Part shown: in pieces, positions 51,301-55,164 of the stretch | Layout of the letters: the number at the start of each line of letters is the position of its first letter | How positions within the stretch are numbered: the stretch's first letter is position 1 | NCBI GenBank assembly: GCA_014526335.1 | Contig: JACTAT010000010.1 | Location: 8,224,876 to 8,288,875, forward strand | DNA: 64,000 bases | Direction of reading: 5' to 3' | Source of the DNA: Chrysaora quinquecirrha | Taxonomy: Eukaryota; Cnidaria; Scyphozoa; Semaeostomeae; Pelagiidae | Translations under genes and position numbers: made by a program | The notes under the pieces: generated by a model | What the model was told of the DNA's origin: nothing | The model's database searches: none | Seen by the model: only the letters and a program-made list of their open reading frames with translations

Positions 51301-54025
51301 ATGATGTTACTATTATCAATGTATTGAAAGCTATTGCTTTCGCATACATTGAGCAAAATGCTATTTAATTCACGCACGTTTTCATTAAGATTAGGATACT
51401 TAACTTGGTTTGCTATACTTGAAATAAAAATACTGCATGTTGGTATTTGCCTTTTGATCGTCATCGCCACATCTTTAATTTCTTCGCCGATTTGTTGTGG
51501 ATGGTCGGGGGAGTTCATCAGATCATTTATGCCACAGTGTAGAACCACAGCATCTGGTCGTTTCTCAATGCTTGGAATGATATAATGTTTCATTTCTCTT
51601 GCTTTCATTCCCCCAATGCTTATTCTATTGACATAGGATTGCAATGATCGCGAGAGTTTGTGCGGCATGACATTCTTAATTATCGAGTCTCCTACTATCA
51701 CTATGCTTTGTTTTCTCGACGAAAGGTCTTGGTGATCAGGAATCCGAGGGCGATGCGGATTTTGAGTTGCTGGTTGTTGCGTGCGAGATTTGGGAATAGT
51801 TGAAGTGTTGACAGGCTTAGTTGAGTTGGTCTGTATGATATTTTCGTTGGTATTTCTTGACAAAATGGAAGATAGGGTGCCAGATGGTCCGTTAATTGGG
51901 GGAGATTTATTTCGTGGGATAGTTTGTGTATGAGATGTTATGGAATGATGAGAGTTGAATTGCATGTCTTGGGGAATGAACTGTAAACTTTGAAATCTAT
52001 TTGGATGGTAAAACATTTGCATATTATTAGCGGGTGGTATATGAAATGGTTCAACATTCTGGTTAAAATGATTGTGGTTTGGGTGCTGGCTTTGAGGGTG
52101 TTTATGTGAATCGGAATTCCTAAATCCTAACTTAGTTTGCCAGGACATATCACTTGATGGCCTTGATTCATTTTTGCTTTTCTTGACCCGCTCAATTTCA
52201 TTTTTCAACTTCTCGATCTCAGCCTTCAAGGTTTTATTTTCTTTCTCGAGTTCTGAGTTTTTTGTTTGCAATTTCACTACATCGTTAGAATAGATTTTAT
52301 CATTATTTTGTGATTTTAGATTCAAAATTTCCTCTTGCATAATCTTAATTTCATTCCAAACTGGTTTTAATGCATCGTTCAATTCCGGCTTGAAAAAGAT
52401 AACAGACTCATGCTGGGATGCTGACAATGGCATATCGTGCATCGGTACTTCTTGGATGGGATCCAGCTTTGATTCATGAGACTCATGTGACTCTGACTCA
52501 TGCTGTTTATTCTCTATTTCTTTCAGCTGGTCATTGCGAAATTCGTCTATTCCTTTACCAATAATACATATAGTTGCTGAAGGGACGTGTATTATGATAT
52601 CAACCCAATGGTCTCCATCTTTATCAATTTGAATTAATATTTCGTTTACTACTTTTTCGCCCTCAGGTATTAGATCTGTCCATGATATTTCATAACTGTC
52701 GTCCATACCTAATTTCTCATATATTTGGTCGTTAAAGATTAGGATAGTAGAGGCAATCTGTGTGTTGTTGGTTGAATAGGAATAATGTTGTACATCTTTG
52801 AAACGTTCAAGGAAAGTGGAAGGATGTTCTTCTGAGAGGGGGAAGGTTTGGTTTAATATGATACAGTTTAATTACACTCTCTATGTCGGTTATTTCATTT
52901 GTCGCTAAAAGAGGTTTCTTAACTTTCTTTATTGACTGCTTTTTCTGCTTACCGTCTACTTTTTTCATCTTTTCCTTTTACTTTCAATTTTCCCTGTCCA
53001 TCTTTGCTTTGATCTTCGATAATTTCACATTCCTTTTCTTTACAAATATCGGTTCTGCCAGGCCCTGGATTAAGCTCAACGTCGCCGCTTAGTATTAGCA
53101 AGAGCGTGACATAGGCTTTACAACCATGTGTCTTCTTTGAGAGTGGCCTAATTCTCAAGGGATATTTTTTCCTTGTGATCATAAAATGGCACTCGTAGTT
53201 TCCAAATAATCCATTAGAACACATCAATTTATTTTCTTGAGTATCATAGTGAATTTTACGATTTAGACTACACTGATATCTAATTATCAAGGTATAGAGA
53301 AGTATAAGTGTAACTAGCTTCGAAAAGACGGCCGTCGCCATACTTGATACCATGCTCGACCAATATAAATTAAATTTTAAAAATCATGGAGGCATTTGAG
53401 AAAAGAGCAAAGAGATTCGCCTGCTGATATGCTCTGTGCCTGTGAACTCTGTTTTTGGTGTTCAGTGTTTCTCACGGAACATTATTTCCACTTGTAGACT
53501 TGTTTACTTAATTTGTATACTTATGTATACAACATGTATACTTGATTTAAGTCTGCTCGCCTGCGCACTTTAGCTCTTACAAGTTTTTGTCAGTACAATG
53601 TCATCCTCTTTGCCAGTGTATTCAATTTTTTGCTGGTCATTATTTTGATATTGACAATGTGCCTATATCTTTGAAGCTAAACCAGAGTCCTCGAACAAGT
53701 CTGTTTATAAAATATTCTGAAATTTATTTGATGTCTGAAATATTCTTTTTACCAAATTGTTTAACAAATCATCTTAGATTCAAGTGTTTGTCAGCACAAC
53801 ATTAATTATTTCTACTTGAAATTTTAGGGGATCCTAGAAGACCGTACCCCTTGGACCTCGAAATGCGGGCAGGATTTCTTGGTCAACTGTCAATGAGGGC
53901 TAAGTCTGATGCTGATGCAGAAAAAAACTTGAAGAAAGACAATTCATCTTTAGAATATAAAGAAAAAGAGTCGAGTTATGTTGAAACGAAACCTGGAATT
54001 TTATCTGCTTGGGATGCTGACAGAG
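20462..54025 (+). CDS. MED4: MED4, Mediator complex subunit 4 (spliced gene, five exons visible)
   Basis: Five exons (20462-20516, 28497-28612, 29599-29656, 46121-46207, 53828-54025) with GT/AG borders join in matching phases and give a peptide colinear with animal MED4: a coiled-coil middle (ILKSLITKDEEIK, GRDIEILQV, HLIEAEQIM), a second helix (ALFDAKRKIV), SSEDLIRFAFRIS and DPRRPYPLDLEMRAGFLGQL. Human MED4 has corresponding blocks ([52 protein letters not shown]). MED4 belongs to the Mediator middle module in the nucleus and is normally a single-copy gene. Introns are 7980, 986, 16464 and 7620 bp and are filled with TEs. The first exon(s) and the C-terminal end are not certain. No frame lesion is seen in the exons. 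Confidence 0.88.
20517..21737 (+). other. MED4 intron sequence without recognised elements
   Basis: AT-rich. No ORF, repeat pair or element is recognised. Confidence 0.5.
21738..22330 (-). pseudogene. RTE-type LINE, 3' end of reverse transcriptase ORF and tail
   Basis: The minus strand reads a segment with LGSMITHDAHCEKEIDRRLG, a frameshift near 22250, then MRVMRSLVFSVVLYGCKTWTL, RIEAFELWAWRRMLG, LSYFGHVQRKEGSLEKHII and GRPAITWTDNLK. This is the C-terminal region of RTE-clade RT ORFs. A short 3' UTR ends in tgatgatgatc, like the microsatellite tails of RTE elements. It is 5'-truncated, as expected for a LINE copy, and lies in the first visible MED4 intron. Confidence 0.85.
22331..23890. other. 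MED4 intron sequence without recognised elements
   Basis: Only short unsupported ORFs. No element termini seen. Confidence 0.45.
23891..24261. mobile_element. MITE, 371 bp, perfect 23-bp terminal inverted repeats
   Basis: The left end TACACG-T8-ATAAGGAAC (23891-23913) is exactly inverted at 24239-24261. The motif (t)aaggaac / gttcctta is repeated several times just inside both ends, together with gaggctg/cagcctc. A TA target duplication is possible if the inverted repeat starts at CACG. No ORF. Confidence 0.85.
24262..25379. other. MED4 intron sequence with short hairpins
   Basis: Contains ccccgacttcggg-type hairpins at about 25005-25120 and a sequence near 24846 (ttttacgcctggcgg) that resembles the presumed end of the 5.2-9.9 kb DIRS-like element. 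It may therefore include the 5' end of the relic that follows. Confidence 0.4.
25380..26545 (+). pseudogene. Second DIRS/Ngaro-like element: decayed gag and start of RT
   Basis: In shifting plus-strand frames this matches the gag at 8.5-9.8 kb: CSHYGLSLARRK and TLALRLHGFLNH; LQNKDYVDLNFLLPTSLFDYA (cf. LKNQEYIEFHSLLTSSLYDSA); EMLVYQDSICTFKRSY; LNKLLSWAQFDHYAFNKF (cf. INKSLSWARIDEYALTKF); and a Cys/His cluster ending NICDGNHPGSTC. The last part, LQKEFNPLPAEIRTPVKIIQLQTEL, corresponds to the segment before RT. Several stops and frameshifts. RT and recombinase are absent, so only the 5' part survives. Opposite orientation to the first element and diverged from it. Confidence 0.8.
26550..26635. 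repeat. Short degenerate ~12-bp repeat
   Basis: Variants of gatgaacaccaat / gcaccgatgg in tandem directly after the DIRS relic. Confidence 0.55.
26816..27060 (-). pseudogene. LINE RT C-terminal scrap
   Basis: The minus strand shows ECHLMTLGDTKVN, then IIGVIIDDTLTFEQRVSKLCQQIS, the block that follows the RT catalytic region in many CR1/L2-like LINEs (LGV.ID..L.F..HV...C). About 80 residues only. Confidence 0.7.
27295..27401. repeat. ATG/GAT trinucleotide microsatellite
   Basis: A nearly pure (ATG)n tract with interspersed GTG triplets. Confidence 0.95.
27402..28496. other. MED4 intron sequence without recognised elements
   Basis: No supported feature until the acceptor at 28496. Confidence 0.45.
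28497..28612 (+). CDS. MED4: MED4 exon, coiled-coil segment
   Basis: Acceptor ttttcaatgc-ag; phase 1 entry (G + GA = Gly). It encodes EDQILRQQIIIQGKDEISG and GRDIEILQVENHLIEAEQIM and ends at ATG/gttggt in phase 0. It matches the [21 protein letters not shown] region of human MED4. The ORF reads on into the intron only by chance. Confidence 0.85.
28613..29598 (+). other. MED4 intron (986 bp)
   Basis: The shortest visible MED4 intron. No element recognised. Confidence 0.6.
29599..29656 (+). CDS. MED4: MED4 exon, short helix segment
   Basis: Acceptor tttttcacaac-ag, donor gatg/gtaagt. The 58 nt encode SNALFDAKRKIVTSRQADD plus one base. This aligns without gaps to ATAVYQAKEKLKSIEKARK of human MED4 between the flanking exons. 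Confidence 0.82.
29758..30068. repeat. 81-84 bp minisatellite, >3 copies
   Basis: Units begin ccaccacaacaagcataa at 29758, 29839 and 29923 and continue with tagtgcttatccac and tacgcaaaa. Later units degrade into shorter ccaccacagta repeats. It ends only a few bases before the left Gypsy LTR. Confidence 0.85.
30074..30659 (-). repeat. Gypsy 3' LTR
   Basis: 586 bp. In element orientation it starts TGTATTGCG and ends TAACA. A purine tract (minus-strand aagggggggag) lies next to it at 30665-30677 and is the likely polypurine tract. It carries repeats of taacggctgaataacgac. Confidence 0.9.
30660..31157 (-). pseudogene. Gypsy integrase C-terminal domain
   Basis: Contains GSRVGVYTPKKRMGLSRK, LLHNYHGPYRIVAKLSP and FKLRTLDNRPVSVPVH, the GPY/F-type C-terminal integrase module. 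The frame is open up to the foldback element at 31158 and continues on its other side. After the GPY module the sequence is a Pro/Ser/Asp-rich tail that runs toward the LTR. Confidence 0.88.
31158..31656. mobile_element. 499-bp foldback MITE with 9-bp target duplication (MULE-like)
   Basis: Flanked by GGAGTGGCA at 31149-31157 and 31657-31665. The ends TAGATTGATTACCTGAGTC and (inverted) TAGACTTATTACTTGAGTC are imperfect inverted repeats. Each end can also fold by itself: GAGTCGTAGTT with AACTACGACTC (31172-31182/31214-31224), and GAGTCCCAGTT with AACTGGGACTC (31578-31588/31632-31642). Removing the element and one duplication restores the Gypsy integrase frame. A 9-bp duplication suggests a Mutator-like origin. 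No ORF. Confidence 0.88.
31657..31995 (-). pseudogene. Gypsy integrase zinc domain, catalytic core deleted
   Basis: The HHCC domain is present: DDPTAGHLGITKTYDKVRLRYYW, with CKSCVDCSMKK holding the two Cys. After VVMDILGPI the sequence jumps directly to EEAKAIVTSNTQLAQQSMK, which belongs after the catalytic core. About 150 residues with the DDE triad are missing. The 5' side of the domain is cut by the LINE insertion. Confidence 0.85.
32138..33444 (-). pseudogene. LINE ORF2, reverse transcriptase domain
   Basis: 33202-33444 gives the pre-RT and first RT block (FPDDWKMARVTPIFK). After a short frameshift, 32138-33148 gives LVYVDLKKAFDTVYH, GVPQGSCLGPLLFLIYIND, SMYADDTSLC with intact catalytic YADD, then GIVEPHFRYCCSVWG, LQNRAARI and RGAKIWNSLS. 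Between LDTWLQGNK and KSFLPKDTLKT about 70-75 residues usually present in related LINEs (thumb, with the YLGV block) are missing, an in-frame internal deletion. Probably inactive. Confidence 0.87.
33455..34762 (-). CDS. LINE ORF2, apurinic-type endonuclease domain
   Basis: An open frame of 435 residues starting MTIASLNINGLRG. APE/EEP endonuclease motifs are in order: LNINGL (Asn), LALNEIKI (Glu), GGGVSMYIRD, FFVLAWYRPP, IIFLGDTNSDF (Asp/Asn), TIIDHVAT and SLSDHYMVF (Asp/His). All catalytic positions look intact. The region after the domain continues toward RT (YCPWIDKGLRDLMR, KETWKTVNELL), and the frame ends by a small frameshift before RT at 33455. ORF1 ends 100 bp upstream. Confidence 0.9.
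   Translation of the reverse strand: MTIASLNINGLRGHFDEVQILLRDLGIHILALNEIKIDKNYPRELTGISGFQQERLKRNGDGGGVSMYIRDSIKYKIRNDIPINDLGLICIEIEPPKSKPFFVLAWYRPPNSTVDSFNKLESIFSFLDKENKEIIFLGDTNSDFSEKAPNQPSDNNAKHMSDLYELFSVKQLIEEPTRVTFETSTIIDHVATTCIRNIVKSGVHKVSLSDHYMVFCVRKYNGAVEKGHKMIKTRKMKHFNEEAFLTDVADIDWERLLSDSDDINILVNKWSNLFSTIIDRHAPLTEMRVSERYCPWIDKGLRDLMRTRDRLKRAATKQKSMFLMDSYREVRNKVNALNKKLKKRYYTDKISACKGNMKETWKTVNELLCKRSKSSNIDSLKESGLETLDKKLISNTMNDFFCSIGKALADEINPAPNPLLSGDYEINKEKLKISL
34862..36295 (-). CDS. LINE ORF1 with N-terminal domain, coiled coil and SGNH hydrolase domain
   Basis: One frame from the ATG at 36295 to 34862 (about 477 residues) with a single in-frame TAA at 36071-36073. The N-terminal 74 residues (VVEDTAKNTGLSQAEVRKYF) look like a small winged-helix-type fold. 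A coiled coil follows (IEKNKNESLKEENFELKLEN), then basic and Asn/Ser-rich linkers, then an SGNH/GDSL-type esterase domain: VIIGDSLLKN, GANTHDL, LHVGTNDLR and KIHLNKVGDAIF. Such esterase ORF1s are known in CR1/L2-type LINEs. In the last block the usual Asp of DxxH seems to be Ser. Confidence 0.87.
36358..37382 (-). pseudogene. Gypsy RT end, RNase H and integrase linker
   Basis: 37095-37382: KPSKCRFAQSSVNYLGFVV and FLGLCNYYRHF (RT C-terminus). 36564-37046: the RNase H region with LYIHASQFALGYILGQ (first Asp replaced by His in YIHAS), YSSTEREALAVVDGIK, HTDHGSLSWL and LHRPGKTN. A one-base deletion near 36712 shifts the frame before the NTDALSRR block. 36358-36600: the connector to integrase, ending at the LINE. 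Confidence 0.85.
37379..39148 (-). CDS. Gypsy protease and reverse transcriptase
   Basis: An open frame of 589 residues. The aspartic protease is around residues 100-190 (LLVDTGAAVTVV with active-site DTG), then a variable linker. The RT begins near residue 385: IKRAPYRVSQSQREIIEKHI, CSSRVVLVKKKDGSTRFCID, LNAVTRKDSYPLPRIDDAL, FGLTNAPPQFQRLM and the catalytic LVYIDDVIIFA. A frameshift near 37380 separates it from the RT C-terminus. Otherwise this is the best-preserved part of the Gypsy element. Antisense to MED4. Confidence 0.92.
   Translation of the reverse strand: MRAQPSSGIDVQNPTTGERKEQNSELLNLVNKTSFLSNDSLQFNQPSFSSSDSIQSNQPVLEEKQVQTLDFENSHYNIVSPAEIESSETDTNLSNVLIWGTVLKQPVKLLVDTGAAVTVVSKEFINEVLCAEYSIAPAQRFQSIKTADGNVIPVAGSGTFSVSIGNSEYLCNAVIVPNFSYKVVRWRDFLHRSNAFIDVREHKVTFSQENPVFFAVGDTPPVCSDVTVAKTFVIEGNTEVLIPACLSSFPSEPVIGLIDANLKLSDRYHLIGAPTLSQPSENRFVTFPMLNPSDNPVLLHKGTIIGKFVETFSDDEVIPLNGRSSIDSRVIALDTASVPVNSSESAQPVTNSASRFRCLPNPTLSETKNAQLLSVLDEYSDIFASSSLDLGHTTLVQHEIGTGTAAPIKRAPYRVSQSQREIIEKHISDMLDQGIIEVSSSPCSSRVVLVKKKDGSTRFCIDYRKLNAVTRKDSYPLPRIDDALDSLASSRYFSTLGLQSGYHQVAMHPDSQYKTAFISHAGLYEFNVLSFGLTNAPPQFQRLMSRILHGLEWKICLVYIDDVIIFASSFEEHLSRLKLVLDRFRDAIT
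39154..40363 (-). pseudogene. Gypsy gag with zinc knuckle, frameshift and nonsense codon
   Basis: The start MSLNDQQVNQATVNELQSQM at 40363 leads into a Retrotrans_gag-like capsid region (FNGFPTEDINEWLSKFEKF; after a frameshift near 40140, LLLDGAALAWYHTL, LTARFSA, FINGLLEDIK). The knuckle reads C-X2-C-X4-H-X4-TGA: the stop at the fourth position takes the place of the last Cys, and the same frame continues with WSRQPQQPQYEMPERP and a Gln/Tyr/Asn-rich tail. Confidence 0.87.
40684..40700 (-). promoter_or_regulatory. Gypsy primer binding site candidate
   Basis: TGGTGCCCAGTGTGAGC on the minus strand, two bases after the 5' LTR. The TGG start fits the 3' CCA of a tRNA. The tRNA was not identified. 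Confidence 0.6.
40703..41312 (-). repeat. Gypsy 5' LTR
   Basis: 610 bp, very similar to the 3' LTR and 24 bp longer. The extra length is one more copy of the ataacgacttaatataacgactga-type subrepeat. Confidence 0.9.
41315..41600 (+). pseudogene. PLE reverse transcriptase fragment
   Basis: Decodes to VYRKPTFSGLYT and, further on, IASFSADRKYCP. It matches 4470-4760 closely in DNA. It starts exactly where the Gypsy LTR ends and runs into a LINE RT. Confidence 0.75.
41600..42893 (+). pseudogene. 5'-truncated CR1/L2-like LINE, RT and 3' tail
   Basis: 41591-42016: LTIFLDLKKAFDTVDHEVLM, GIPQGSCLGPLLFIIYLNYF and SIYADDTHVTIAS (catalytic YADD intact). It continues in other frames with TKSLGLIVDEHLTWDEQC, FIESHLRYGNVV, LQNRAYYLI and AVKAWNNIPLEIRNL (to 42755). 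Several stops. The 3' UTR ends in a tgatatgatatgacatgatatga tail at about 42870-42893, a LINE-type microsatellite tail. It lies in the large MED4 intron, in the same sense as the gene. Confidence 0.87.
42894..43829. other. Intron sequence with degenerate GTAGGCC-type motif repeats
   Basis: Between 43220 and 43620 the motif gtag(t)(a)ggcc(a/c)(a/g)t recurs about five times, with ggtacc/ggaaccat neighbours, at irregular spacing. No ORF. Confidence 0.4.
43832..44441 (+). mobile_element. Internally deleted mariner-like element
   Basis: The terminal inverted repeats CAGGGTGGCCCA...AAGGGACC and GGTCCCTTTTTATGGGCCACCCTG are flanked by TA at 43830-43831 and 44442-44443. The interior (43956-44165) holds a short ORF whose start (SKNQLFRFHYAYC) and end (NVW...EKCIEQD, stop, GHFEYHL) look like the two extremities of a mariner transposase with the catalytic middle missing. 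Confidence 0.88.
44513..45560 (-). pseudogene. Penelope-like element RT fragment, catalytic site lost
   Basis: Minus strand, from right: NISRKERKAL, SIKILSADKGRATVLMN, APRFYGLP (45153-45425); EFSEFIRHIEIEDDEMMISF and TSLYTNVPI (44841-45119); TDGVAMGKPASSLVAEIFMQ and HLITYVNSIFV (44513-44905). The last segment is the RT catalytic block (usually RYVDDIFV), but the DD is replaced by NS. Frameshifts separate the pieces. It is a different PLE lineage from the 15.8-20.3 kb copy, with no GIY-YIG visible. Confidence 0.85.
45561..46120. other. Intron end with GT-rich microsatellite
   Basis: A tgtgtgtatgtgtgtatgtatg run at 46038-46060. Otherwise nothing recognised before the MED4 acceptor. Confidence 0.55.
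46121..46207 (+). CDS. MED4: MED4 exon with SSEDLIRFAFRIS
   Basis: Acceptor ttgtttctttctcgt-ag, donor ccag/gtgagc. It completes a split Ala codon and encodes AMVSSEDLIRFAFRISSNNS and EAPSDWQP plus one base. It corresponds to the [15 protein letters not shown]...WVPG block of human MED4, the most diagnostic part of the family. Confidence 0.9.
46208..47434 (+). other. MED4 intron sequence without recognised elements
   Basis: Only short unsupported ORFs. Confidence 0.45.
47435..47890. repeat. Dispersed repeat family, copy 2
   Basis: Same orientation as 10125-10600 and similar along its whole length. See copy 1. Confidence 0.85.
48045..48125 (-). pseudogene. Short PLE fragment
   Basis: The inverted match to 4690-4765 and 41545-41600 (gatcgcaagtttttcggctgac) places this in the same PLE family. 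Confidence 0.65.
48190..51125 (-). pseudogene. LINE ORF2: endonuclease and reverse transcriptase, frameshifted
   Basis: Endonuclease pieces: LAHLNINSLRNKF, CIVISETKLDE, GGGLLVYVKE, then in another frame NFIVIGDLN and LSDFHKLILT-type blocks near 50470-50710. RT: FPKSLKKAVVTPVYKK, ENYRPISLLTTFSKVFEKAI, AVLMDLSKAFDCLPKNLLL, GVPQGSILGPLLFNAFIND (49096-49740), and NFADDNTISI (catalytic FADD) with VTLLGVELDENLKFDSHI (48720-49133). Ends with FNYCPLIWMLC and PKIWNALPAETK (48240-48823). At least four frame changes. Typical CR1/L2 order. Confidence 0.87.
51198..53353 (-). CDS. LINE ORF1: hydrophobic N-terminus, 2A-like peptide, coiled coil, SGNH hydrolase
   Basis: 53353-52949: a hydrophobic start (FSKLVTLILLYTLIIRY, signal- or membrane-like), a Cys-containing segment and the 2A-like motif at residues 84-98. 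Two small frameshifts (near 52970 and 52810) lead through LATNEITDIESVIKLYH and LERFKDVQHYSY to the 502-residue frame 52706-51198. That frame has an acidic N-terminal part, a long coiled coil (about residues 105-185), a Gln/Asn/Pro-rich linker and a C-terminal SGNH domain (IVIVGDSIIKN, GGMKAREM, LHCGINDL, GLHLNKKG). The plan parallels the ORF1 at 34.9-36.3 kb, which lacks a 2A. Confidence 0.85.
53060..53086 (-). other. 2A-like ribosome-skipping motif GDVELNPGP
   Basis: The residues LLLILSGDVELNPGP fit the D(V/I)ExNPGP consensus at which ribosomes skip the Gly-Pro bond. 2A-like peptides have been described in ORF1 of CR1-type LINEs of several marine invertebrates. Here it would release a leader of about 97 residues from the ORF1 protein. 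Confidence 0.88.
53354..53827 (+). other. MED4 intron end
   Basis: AT-rich, no element seen. Ends in the acceptor cttgaaatttt-ag. Confidence 0.6.
53828..54025 (+). CDS. MED4: MED4 exon with DPRRPYPLDLEMR signature
   Basis: It completes a Gly codon with the previous exon, then reads DPRRPYPLDLEMRAGFLGQL, nearly identical to human [19 protein letters not shown]. A charged, Lys/Glu-rich segment follows, ending ILSAWDADR. The donor agag/gtttgt leaves phase 1. The charged part is lineage-variable in MED4. Confidence 0.92.
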
Positions 54026-54203
54026 GTTTGTGTTTAATTAAACAGCTTGTCTTCTGTAATTTTACGTGTGTCTGCACAATTCGTGCATGCGAACTATTCA
54101 AACTGCAGCATTCTTTTTTGCCTGTTGTTGGGAATTCACCTTTGACCTCCCAGAATTTATGTTCTCCGGGAAGTCTTTAGGCCACAGTTATTATTTACAC
54201 GGG

Positions 54204-54682
54204 AGATTTGAGTTCATGCAGATTAAAAAGGGTGAATACGAATGTCACACCTGCATGTCTTTGTCTTCCTGATTTTTATCCGATCTCGGTTTATTTTATG
54301 TTGTATCTATATCGGCCTCTATGTTGGGTTCCATGAATGCTACGACAATGATTTTTATGTAAATTCCGTCCTGTGTATAAATTCCGCCTTATTCTATTGT
54401 TTGGGTTTTTTGTTACGTTCATACTGTGAGGAGTGCCAGACGAAAAAAGCTTTTAAGTTTGCCCGAAAATGTTTCCGCAGTTTATTGGAATATCTCTTAG
54501 TATAAAATATGTTACGAATAGCTGTACTCAAAACCATTATCGTAGGATTCATGGAACCCAACATAGAACCCGATATAGATACAACAAAAAATAAACCGAG
54601 ATCGAATAAAAATTGGGCAGACAGAGACATGCAAGTGTGACTTTCGTATTCACCCTTTTCAATCTGCATGAACTCAAACCTG
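54204..54682. mobile_element. Foldback element with ~150-bp inverted arms
   Basis: Arms 54204-54355 and 54531-54682 are inverted copies (shared: tttgagttcatgcagatt, aagggtgaatacgaa, gatctcggtttatttt, ctatgttgggttccatgaat), about 90% alike. The loop (54356-54530) consists mostly of a part of the dispersed repeat found at 10.1 and 47.4 kb. No ORF supported. Confidence 0.88.
54373..54490. repeat. Dispersed repeat family, partial inverted copy 3
   Basis: The reverse complement matches 10137-10250 and 47440-47545 (tataaattccgcctta, gttcatactg.gaggagtg.cagacgaaaa, gcttttaagt). It sits in the loop of the foldback element. Confidence 0.82.
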
Positions 54683-54854
54683 CCAAACAACTCAAAGATA
54701 ATTCACTAAGCAATGTAAAAATATTCAAGTAATTGAATCTCTAAGTTCAAAGCTTTTCCTGTTTGTTTATCCTATTGAGATTAACTCTGCCTACATTATG
54801 TGGGGGTACATAATTTTCTTGCTTTATACGAGGATCCTATTAAAGTAATTTTTT

Positions 54855-55127
54855 TCATGAAGTTTTTAGATCAGAAAGGTATTTCCCCAGGTAACTGCGA
54901 TAAACATGAGACTCAAGGACTCTGTTGCTAGAATCATAAAACTTATTAAAAGCAATAGGTAACCTACTTAAGAGAGGCCACCTAAATAATTTAAATCGAG
55001 TAGCTAAATTTTCATGAAAGCATCTGTAAGAAATGTTTTTTTTGTTCTTATCTTCTAACGTTTCTCTATTCCTATATTCTCTAGTACAACCCTTTAATTC
55101 CTCGTTGTTGTCAAGCAAAGAATCCAA
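54855..55127 (-). CDS. Unrecognised 90-residue ORF
   Basis: An open frame rich in charged residues, ending SHVYRSYLGKYLSDLKTS. It has a protein-like composition but matches no family I know. It may be the end of a decayed element ORF. It overlaps a possible MED4 exon on the other strand. Confidence 0.25.
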   Translation of the reverse strand: MDSLLDNNEELKGCTREYRNRETLEDKNKKNISYRCFHENLATRFKLFRWPLLSRLPIAFNKFYDSSNRVLESHVYRSYLGKYLSDLKTS

Positions 55128-55164
55128 TATGCCGGAACAACATCCACAAACTTCGGAAATTAAG
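55121..55164 (+). CDS. MED4: Possible further MED4 exon
   Basis: Acceptor ctcgttgttgtcaagcaa-ag and donor ttaag/gtttgt. It would accept the phase-1 donor of the previous exon and encode ESNMPEQHPQTSEIK, ending in phase 0. The acidic/Ser-rich C-terminus typical of MED4 should follow, but was not found. Based on splice sites and phase only. Confidence 0.3.

Larger units (their letters stand above)
48143..53353 (-). mobile_element. CR1/L2-like LINE with 2A-bearing ORF1
   Basis: ORF1 (53353-51198), ORF2 endonuclease (about 51125-50160), RT (50113-48720) and C-terminal part to about 48190, then an AT-rich tail (minus-strand taataattattatacttatacttatg). Near full length (about 5.2 kb) but with several frameshifts. 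It fills most of the MED4 intron between 46208 and 53827, antisense to the gene. Confidence 0.88.
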
